Part shown: positions 22,700 through 28,147 of the stretch, in pieces
Layout of the letters: each line of letters opens with the position of its first letter
Numbering within the stretch: the first letter of the stretch is position 1
Notes under the pieces: model-generated
Told to the model about the DNA's origin: nothing
Seen by the model: only the letters and a program-made list of their open reading frames with translations
Database searches by the model: none
Virus record (IMG/VR): IMGVR_UViG_3300005613_000332
Location: 1 to 28,147 of that record
DNA: 28,147 bases
Origin: a virus
Direction: 5' to 3' (one strand)
Position numbers and translations under genes: made by a program

Positions 22700-22715
22700 G
22701 TTATCATTAAGTAAA

Positions 22716-23462
22716 ATGGAAGATAAGGAATTAATCAAAAGAGTTATAGAGCAGAAAGATAAAAAAGCTTTAGAGATTTTAACCAAGAAGTATCAAAACT
22801 TAATCTATTCAATAGCTTTAAAATATTATGCCAAGCAAGACAAGAAGATGGGGTTATTAACAGTAGATGACCTATTCCAAGAGTTATATATTACATTCTT
22901 ACAATCCTTGGCTAATTACAAGGGGGATAGTGAAGCTAATTTCATCACTTACCTTTATAGATGTTTAACCCTTTCTTGCCATAAGATACATAAAAAGAAT
23001 AAGGGGTTAATAAATATCCCGATCGAGTTACAAGATGCAATATTCCATCTAAAGAAAGTTTATGAAGAGAATGAAGGGGCGACACTAGAGGAAGCGCAAG
23101 AGTTATTAAAAGATAAGTATTTTGCCAAGAGAAAAACAGTTTTAAAGACAGCGAACGCAATACTTGATATATCCGTTGTAAGTTGCAATATTAAAACAGG
23201 GTCAGAAGAGAATGAAGAGATTATAGATAGCGTAATGTCTAAAGATGATGATTTTGTAAAAATAGAAACTCAATTTGATCTTGATATCATAACTAGCGAC
23301 TTAACCGAGGAAGAGAAGGGGATATTTAATAATTGGCTAGAAACTGGAACTCTCAGTATAAAGAACAGTAAAAAACTTGCCAGTGAAATTAATTGTAAAA
23401 ATGGTAGTTTAGGTGGTAAAGTGCAAAAATTTAAAAAACACCTTAAAAAACTTTACGGCTAA
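22716..23462 (+). CDS. Sigma-70-like transcription factor
   Basis: 248 residues from ATG 22716; a longer TTG start at 22698 would lie in the terminator T-run. Residues 15-95 match sigma region 2: ALEILTKKYQNLIYSIALKYY, the DDLFQELYITFLQSL core-binding helix (DLxQE signature) and FITYLYRCLTLSCHKIHKK, which corresponds to the -10-recognition part. Residues about 170-248 may be a region 4-like helix bundle ending in basic residues, but it is divergent. It should redirect host RNA polymerase. Placed between early genes and virion genes, it is a natural late-gene switch. No Shine-Dalgarno; TATCAT lies 8 bases before the ATG. The stop overlaps that of the opposing membrane gene. Confidence 0.8.
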   Translation: MEDKELIKRVIEQKDKKALEILTKKYQNLIYSIALKYYAKQDKKMGLLTVDDLFQELYITFLQSLANYKGDSEANFITYLYRCLTLSCHKIHKKNKGLINIPIELQDAIFHLKKVYEENEGATLEEAQELLKDKYFAKRKTVLKTANAILDISVVSCNIKTGSEENEEIIDSVMSKDDDFVKIETQFDLDIITSDLTEEEKGIFNNWLETGTLSIKNSKKLASEINCKNGSLGGKVQKFKKHLKKLYG

Positions 23463-23746
23463 TTACCGCCTATTAACATATCTTGCCTAGTTTTAATTTC
23501 TGTTAATTGTTGAAGGATTAAATTATTGGTTTCAGTAATTTTAATTAACGCTTGATCTTGAGAGTTAAGCCTATCTTTAATTTCTTCTTCTTTATCCCTA
23601 ACCCTTTCAAACAGAGGTAACACACAATAGTGGTGATATATGGAAATAGAGGCGATAACAAAAGAAGCCCCAGTAATTAAAGAGGTTATTGCTAAAGCCG
23701 AAACTTGCCAGCCATTTATCTGTAACATTTCTGAGTCTAACACCAT
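23459..23746 (-). CDS. Single-span membrane protein with coiled coil (lysis candidate)
   Basis: 95 residues from ATG 23746; an upstream ATG at 23755 would give 98. A single membrane helix (VSALAITSLITGASFVIASI) is followed by a long charged helix with heptads (RVRDKEEEIKDRLNSQ, then LILQQLTEIKTRQDML). The layout recalls small phage holin-like or spanin-like proteins, but no family is certain. It is the only minus-strand gene inside the plus arm. A perfect TATAAT ends 7 bases before ATG 23746, with no Shine-Dalgarno, so it likely has its own leaderless transcript. Its stop overlaps the sigma gene's stop (CTAA, 23459-23462). Confidence 0.65.
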   Translation of the reverse strand: MVLDSEMLQINGWQVSALAITSLITGASFVIASISIYHHYCVLPLFERVRDKEEEIKDRLNSQDQALIKITETNNLILQQLTEIKTRQDMLIGGN

Positions 23747-23772
23747 ATATATCATTATAACTACAAATGAAG

Positions 23773-23778
23773 TAGAAT
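23773..23778 (+). promoter_or_regulatory. -10 element of the ejection-protein block
   Basis: TAGAAT followed by 7 bases and ATG 23786; no Shine-Dalgarno. Divergent from the TATAAT (23759-23754, minus strand) of the membrane gene, so a gap of about 40 bp holds two back-to-back leaderless-type promoters. Confidence 0.4.
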
Positions 23779-23785
23779 TTAGGTT

Positions 23786-24172
23786 ATGAGTAGCGCAAGA
23801 TTAATAATCCAAGACTTAAAAGAAGGGGATTTTAATTTCAGTGATGAAAATGTGCCAAGTAATGTAGATAGACTTATTATATTTTCTGAGTGTATAAAGG
23901 GGAAGTCTAAAGTTATAGCAAAAGCCTATAGTATGAAAGATCGAAGTATTGGTATCTGCGAAAATGGGTTAAGAAAAAGTAAGTTTAAACTATCAATCTT
24001 GAAATATATTAAGAAAGTGCTATCAGAAAGCAAGCAAAAATTCATATCAGTATGTGTAGCAGATGAGAAACTAGCAAATAAATTATCTAAGTTTTTAGGG
24101 GGGAAGAGAGTAGGGTTGAGAATTAAGGCTACCTTAAACATAAATCCCTTGTATAATGTTTATATATGGTAG
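23786..24172 (+). CDS. gp13-like protein, possible GNAT fold
   Basis: 128 residues, directly before the gp14-like gene, the position of T7 gene 13. The C-terminal half (KFISVCVADEKLANKLSKFLGGKRV, then YNVYIW) has the shape of a degenerate acetyltransferase-type end: strand, helix in which neighbours are compared, then a closing strand. The family link is weak and mostly positional; many podoviruses carry such a small protein ahead of the ejection proteins. The 3' end overlaps the next gene by 7 bases. Confidence 0.5.
   Translation: MSSARLIIQDLKEGDFNFSDENVPSNVDRLIIFSECIKGKSKVIAKAYSMKDRSIGICENGLRKSKFKLSILKYIKKVLSESKQKFISVCVADEKLANKLSKFLGGKRVGLRIKATLNINPLYNVYIW
24152..24157 (+). promoter_or_regulatory. 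TATAAT 8 bases before the gp14-like gene
   Basis: Perfect TATAAT inside the end of the preceding gene, 8 bases before ATG 24166. No Shine-Dalgarno is present before this ATG, which supports a leaderless start. Confidence 0.45.
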
Positions 24173-24591
24173 ACCCAGTAACAGCAGGAATAGCGGTAGC
24201 AGGATTAGCCTCTCAGATCGGTGGGGGGATAATGAAAGCCCAGAGACAGAGGGCTATCGGTGAATTTAAAGCCTTAAACATTTTAGAGCAGAAAAAGATA
24301 TTCAAGTTTAGAAGTGCCAGAAATATATCAAAGGGCTTAGGGGAGCAAATTGCCGGCTCAGCAGGGTTAGGGCTTGCATTATCAGGCTCAACACTTGACG
24401 GAGTTATCGACACTTTATTTGATGCGAACCTAGCGAGACAAGAGGAACTTTCAAAGTTTAATAGAGAAATGGACAAAGTAAGAACAGTAGGGGAAGTTGA
24501 AGGGGTAGCAAGTACAGGTGCAGGCGTTGGCGGTGCAATTCAGTCAGGGCTAGGATTATTTACTAAGATGAGAGCAGGGGGTGCAAGCTAA
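24166..24591 (+). CDS. Internal virion protein, gp14-like
   Basis: 141 residues. The N-terminus (DPVTAGIAVAGLASQIGGGI) and C-terminus (GAGVGGAIQSGLGLFTKM) are hydrophobic and glycine-rich, flanking a charged helical middle (QRQRAIGEFKALNILEQKK). This is the usual look of small ejection proteins such as T7 gp14 that insert in the outer membrane. It precedes the larger ejection proteins, in T7 order. All eight arginines use AGA/AGG. The stop shares a base with the next ATG (TAATG). Confidence 0.75.
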   Translation: MVDPVTAGIAVAGLASQIGGGIMKAQRQRAIGEFKALNILEQKKIFKFRSARNISKGLGEQIAGSAGLGLALSGSTLDGVIDTLFDANLARQEELSKFNREMDKVRTVGEVEGVASTGAGVGGAIQSGLGLFTKMRAGGAS

Positions 24592-27533
24592 TGGGTGCAG
24601 AAATATTTAGTGCGTTAGGATCAGGGCTAGTTAATGTAGCAGAAAATGAAATTAAGATCGACAATGAGCGAAAACAAATAGAGAGAGGAACAGAAGCATT
24701 AAAGAAAGCTAATGACTTCTTACTGGAGCAAGAAAGGAAGACCGAGGAAAAACTACAAACATGGGACGTAAACGAAAGTTTACAAGATGATGTTAGTAAG
24801 ACTTATGATTCAGATGAGCAGGCTTTTTTATCAACAATAGAAGATGACAGAATAAGACGAACTACACAAACGATACTTGATAGAAGGAAGGGAACTTTAT
24901 TAAATTCACTTCAAGATAAAGAACTTCAATACAAGAAAGTTAAAACCAAGAATAATGCAGATACTATCTTTTCAGATCAGGTAGGGCGAGTATTTGAAAA
25001 CCCAGATAAAGAAACAATAGATACAGAGCTTGAAAACCTTAATTCAATCTATGCAGGGCTTGACCCATCTATAAGGCAAGCAACAATTCAGGATAGAGCA
25101 AACGATCTTTATACGACATTAGCAGATTCAAGAATTTCTAGGTTATCACAAGCTTATGCAGATTCAGAGATTACAGGCGAGGAATTGCTTGAAAAAGAAA
25201 AAGAGATTCAGCAGTTAATTTTGTCAGATAACAGAATATCAGGACAGGTTAAAGCGAACCTTGCTAAACAGATTAGTAATAAGATCACTAAAACAGCAAG
25301 TGCCTTAAAAGCTACAAATCAAAAAGCATTAGAAAGTAAACTAAATGCAAACTTGGAATTAGTAGCACAAGGTAATGCAGAGCTTGACCCAGTGTTAGTA
25401 GAAAGATATGAAAAAACTTTAACAACGGACGAGGACAGAATACAGTTTAAAGCACAGGTAGAAACAGCAAACTTAATGAGCAGTGTATTTTCTGAACTTA
25501 AAGAAGGGGACACCGAGGCATTAGATGATATTGAACTTGAGTTACAAACTAAGATTAGTCAGGATCAGGCTAATAATGACTATGAAGCGTTAGTAACACA
25601 CAGTAAGCAGTTACAAACCTTTCAGCAAGCTAAAACTAAAGCGACTGCTCTTTTAAAGTCAGACCCTAGAGGATTCTTTCAAGCAGATCAAGAGCTTAAC
25701 TATTTAAAACAGATAGGCGATAAGGAAGCAGAGTTTAGTTTACTTTATGATAAGTCAATTAGAGCAGGTTTAGATGAGACTGAACTTAGCCCAGTATCAA
25801 GTCAAGAGCTTAATAACTACAAAGCACTATTAGTTAGTGCAACACCAGAGAACTTGGCGAGCTTGGAGCAAGAGCTTAACCAGTGGGATTTTAGGAGCGA
25901 TAAACTTTCTTCTTCTATTGGTACACCAAAGCAATTAATTATTCAAAAGCTAATGCAAGATAAGCAAATCCCATTAACAGGAAAAGAGCTATTAATGTAT
26001 GGTACAGATTCAACACCAGAAGCATTAGAGCTTAGAAATATTGCTTTAGCAGAGAAAGGTAGCACAGATGGGTTAAGGGATATTGTTACAGGTACAGGTA
26101 ACTCAGATATTAACAAATTAAGAGACGGTTTAGGGAAGAGAGCAGATATAGCTTCTCAAAACCTTTACGCTCAAACTTTAACCATGGCTATAGATTTAGC
26201 AAGTAAGATGGAAAACTTACCACAATATGCCCCACTTAGTAAGGAAGAAAGAGTGCAGAAAGCGGTAGACCTTACAATCAAGCAAGTATATGATCTTGAC
26301 GCAAAGGATTACGAAGGGAATAAAATGATAGTGCCAAAGACTGTTAAAGAGAAAGGGAACTTTATCGACTTGGTAACTAATCCAAGCAATAGAGAAAGTG
26401 CAGTTAATTACACTATCGAAAAAGCAAAAGATGTAGACATTGATACTATACTGGAGCAAAAGAATTTCTTTAATAGTAACTTCATGGACGATTTACAGAG
26501 AGAGTATGAGAACCAAGGGGGAACAGTTGGGGCATTTAAGCCAGAACAGCAAGCGGTTAATCTTGTTTCAGATAGTGCAAACTTTATTAAAGAGCAAGAA
26601 GGATTTATTCGAGAAGCTAAAGTAGATATAGATAGATTCACTAACGGCTATGGGACAGAAGCTACCTTTGAAGGGGAAGTTATCACGCAAGCAGAGGCGC
26701 AAAGAAGGTTAGATTCTAAAGTTAGTGAGATTAAACAACAGATTGATCTTTTAAACGATCAGAGGGTTAAGAAAGGGAATACAGCACTAACTAAAAATCA
26801 ATATACAGCATTAACGAGCTTGGTATTTAATGTTGGTAGTCTTGGCGAAAACTTAACTAATGCCATTATTTCAGGTAGAGATGATAAAGCAGTAGACTTT
26901 ATGAAACTTTATAACAAAGCAAAAGCCCCAGATGGAAGATTTACAGAACTTACAGGCTTAACGGCTAGAAGAGAAAGAGAGGCAGAGCTTTACTTATCAC
27001 AGAGTGAACCAGTAAACACCGAAAACTTACCAAGCGGTATGTTAGAAAAGCCTAGTATGGATTTCTTATCAGTCTCAAAGCAAGACAGAGAAGCAGGTTT
27101 AACAGCTCTTAGATTTAAAGGGAAATACTATGTAACACCTACTAGCTTTGATGGTACTAAACTGAGTAATGTTGAAATCAAAGATCAATATTTGGTAAAT
27201 AATAAACACTTAGGGGCATTTGACACTAAGGAAAGTGCCAGTAAGGCGTTAGATATTATCGCTAGTAACTTAAAGGGAACACAAGAAGATTACGAAGCGA
27301 AGCAGGATTTAATGAGACGAACTTTACTAAAATTCTTAGAGAATAAGAGTGTTTTTAGGTTAGTCGGAGCAGGGGAAAAAGCGAGACTATATGTAAAAGA
27401 TTCAGGGGGTTTATATCAGCCTTTACCGATAGGCAAGGGGGAGAAGGGGGAAGTTAGATATCTTGAAGTGGACGTAAACGAAGTGGATAAGATGAGTTTA
27501 CAAAGATTCTTAGGAGCTAACACTAATGGCTAA
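24591..27533 (+). CDS. Internal virion protein with GH24 lysozyme domain
   Basis: 980 residues. Residues 1-640 are a long charged helical region. Residues about 660-800 form a GH24 (phage lysozyme) domain. It starts with the helix NFIKEQEGFI (catalytic E670); D679 and T684 in RFTNGYGT complete the E-D-T triad at nearly the spacing of T4 and lambdoid lysozymes, one residue short between D and T. A later LTKNQYTALTSLVFNVG helix is typical of the family. It would open peptidoglycan locally during DNA ejection, the task done by a transglycosylase in T7 gp16. The last 170 residues are unassigned. No separate endolysin was seen, so this domain may also serve lysis. The 3' end overlaps the next gene by 8 bases. 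Confidence 0.85.
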   Translation: MGAEIFSALGSGLVNVAENEIKIDNERKQIERGTEALKKANDFLLEQERKTEEKLQTWDVNESLQDDVSKTYDSDEQAFLSTIEDDRIRRTTQTILDRRKGTLLNSLQDKELQYKKVKTKNNADTIFSDQVGRVFENPDKETIDTELENLNSIYAGLDPSIRQATIQDRANDLYTTLADSRISRLSQAYADSEITGEELLEKEKEIQQLILSDNRISGQVKANLAKQISNKITKTASALKATNQKALESKLNANLELVAQGNAELDPVLVERYEKTLTTDEDRIQFKAQVETANLMSSVFSELKEGDTEALDDIELELQTKISQDQANNDYEALVTHSKQLQTFQQAKTKATALLKSDPRGFFQADQELNYLKQIGDKEAEFSLLYDKSIRAGLDETELSPVSSQELNNYKALLVSATPENLASLEQELNQWDFRSDKLSSSIGTPKQLIIQKLMQDKQIPLTGKELLMYGTDSTPEALELRNIALAEKGSTDGLRDIVTGTGNSDINKLRDGLGKRADIASQNLYAQTLTMAIDLASKMENLPQYAPLSKEERVQKAVDLTIKQVYDLDAKDYEGNKMIVPKTVKEKGNFIDLVTNPSNRESAVNYTIEKAKDVDIDTILEQKNFFNSNFMDDLQREYENQGGTVGAFKPEQQAVNLVSDSANFIKEQEGFIREAKVDIDRFTNGYGTEATFEGEVITQAEAQRRLDSKVSEIKQQIDLLNDQRVKKGNTALTKNQYTALTSLVFNVGSLGENLTNAIISGRDDKAVDFMKLYNKAKAPDGRFTELTGLTARREREAELYLSQSEPVNTENLPSGMLEKPSMDFLSVSKQDREAGLTALRFKGKYYVTPTSFDGTKLSNVEIKDQYLVNNKHLGAFDTKESASKALDIIASNLKGTQEDYEAKQDLMRRTLLKFLENKSVFRLVGAGEKARLYVKDSGGLYQPLPIGKGEKGEVRYLEVDVNEVDKMSLQRFLGANTNG

Positions 27534-28147
27534 TATAACACCGATAAACACCTTTGATACAGGGTTTAACCCAGAAGATATAGATTATGGCTATGTTGAA
27601 GAGTTTAAGACTAGAGCAGCTAGAGCTTTTGAAGATGCTCAGTACACGTCAAGGATATTAGGGGAAGCACAAGAGAAAATACAAGATAGAACGATTGACC
27701 TTAACAGTTTTGCTAGTGATTTAATTTCAAACCCGATTGAAGCGATAGAGAAGGTGGGGGAAACTTTCACAACGGACACAGGGGGCTATAATAACCCTTT
27801 ACTTTCAGCAGAGGAAGCTAATGCTAAATATGGGTATGAAAACCTTAGTTTTGACGAACCTATCAGGGAAAGTATTGCAAAGGGTAGATATGAGTTTAGG
27901 AAGAGACAGACAGAAAGATCAAGAGCGTTAGATGTCTTTGAACGTGATAATTCTTTTGGTGCTAAAAGTTTAAACCTACTAGAAGAGCTAATAGTAGGCA
28001 CAGGCTCAGACCCAGCTACCTATGTAACATTTGGGTTAGGTGGAGCAATTAAACAAGGGGCAAGAGCAGGCTTGTTAGCTCTAAAAAATCCCAGTGTGGC
28101 TAAAATACTTCGTAAGCTTGGCATGGCAGGGACAGCACAGGGGAGAC
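27526..28147 (+). CDS. Internal virion (ejection) protein, 5' part
   Basis: The N-terminal 207 residues of the protein continued at base 2 of the window. ATG 27526 has AGGAG (27513-27517) 8 bases upstream and overlaps the preceding gene. It begins MANITPINTFDTGFNPEDID, followed by charged helices and, near residues 165-195, a glycine/alanine-rich hydrophobic stretch (VTFGLGGAIKQGARAGLLAL). The last 14 codons duplicate codons at the left end in frame, which is how I join the two parts into about 675 residues. Confidence 0.75.
   Translation, partial: MANITPINTFDTGFNPEDIDYGYVEEFKTRAARAFEDAQYTSRILGEAQEKIQDRTIDLNSFASDLISNPIEAIEKVGETFTTDTGGYNNPLLSAEEANAKYGYENLSFDEPIRESIAKGRYEFRKRQTERSRALDVFERDNSFGAKSLNLLEELIVGTGSDPATYVTFGLGGAIKQGARAGLLALKNPSVAKILRKLGMAGTAQGR
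28104..28147. repeat. Right copy of terminal redundancy
   Basis: Matches bases 1-44 at 39 of 44 positions, same frame. See the left copy for interpretation. Confidence 0.8.

Noticed and set aside
22698-22715. Upstream TTG start for the sigma-like protein
   Set aside because: It lies at the end of the terminator T-run with no ribosome-binding site; ATG 22716 gives a normal sigma N-terminus.

Overview
The window reads as an essentially complete genome of a short-tailed (podovirus-type) DNA phage, about 28.1 kb, AT-rich and tightly packed. The last 44 bases repeat the first 44 with a few differences, in the same reading frame of the same protein. I therefore read the window as a circle, or a circularly permuted or terminally redundant molecule, opened inside a virion-protein gene. 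The host is not identifiable from the sequence. The T7-type ejection proteins with a virion lysozyme domain suggest a Gram-negative host. A single GCGATCGC octamer (3633-3640) is too little to argue for a cyanobacterium.

Layout: two divergent gene arms leave one 1.4-kb non-coding control region (18004-19438) and meet tail to tail at 7819-7822. The minus arm (18003 down to 7819) carries head and tail genes in the order: small protein, portal, small protein, scaffold, coiled-coil protein, likely small terminase, large terminase, major capsid, tail tubular A, tail tubular B/nozzle with a beta-propeller insert. The plus arm (19439 through the circle junction to 7822) starts with a tightly coupled operon of small proteins: two ribbon-helix-helix proteins, small membrane proteins and several unknowns. 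After a strong terminator come a sigma-like factor and the ejection block: a gp13-like protein, a gp14-like protein, a 980-aa protein with a GH24 lysozyme domain, a roughly 675-aa protein split by the window ends, and an 850-aa protein. A repeat-rich regulatory gap (4003-4198) precedes the replication module: small wHTH-like protein, Rep-like initiator, DnaD-like protein, and a fused AEP-type primase/DnaB-type helicase. One minus-strand membrane gene (23459-23746) interrupts the plus arm.

How it may work (inference): the initiator and primase-helicase would recruit the host replisome, because no DNA polymerase, RNA polymerase, integrase or free-standing endolysin is visible. The control region holds seven 20-bp-spaced iterons, two operator-like inverted repeats, a G-poor tract and two copies of a conserved structured module that I do not recognise. 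Several genes lack a Shine-Dalgarno and have a TATAAT-like hexamer 6-8 bases before ATG. This suggests leaderless late transcripts that could be read by the phage's own sigma factor. The terminase block sits between scaffold and capsid and uses different arginine codons, so it may be an exchanged cassette.
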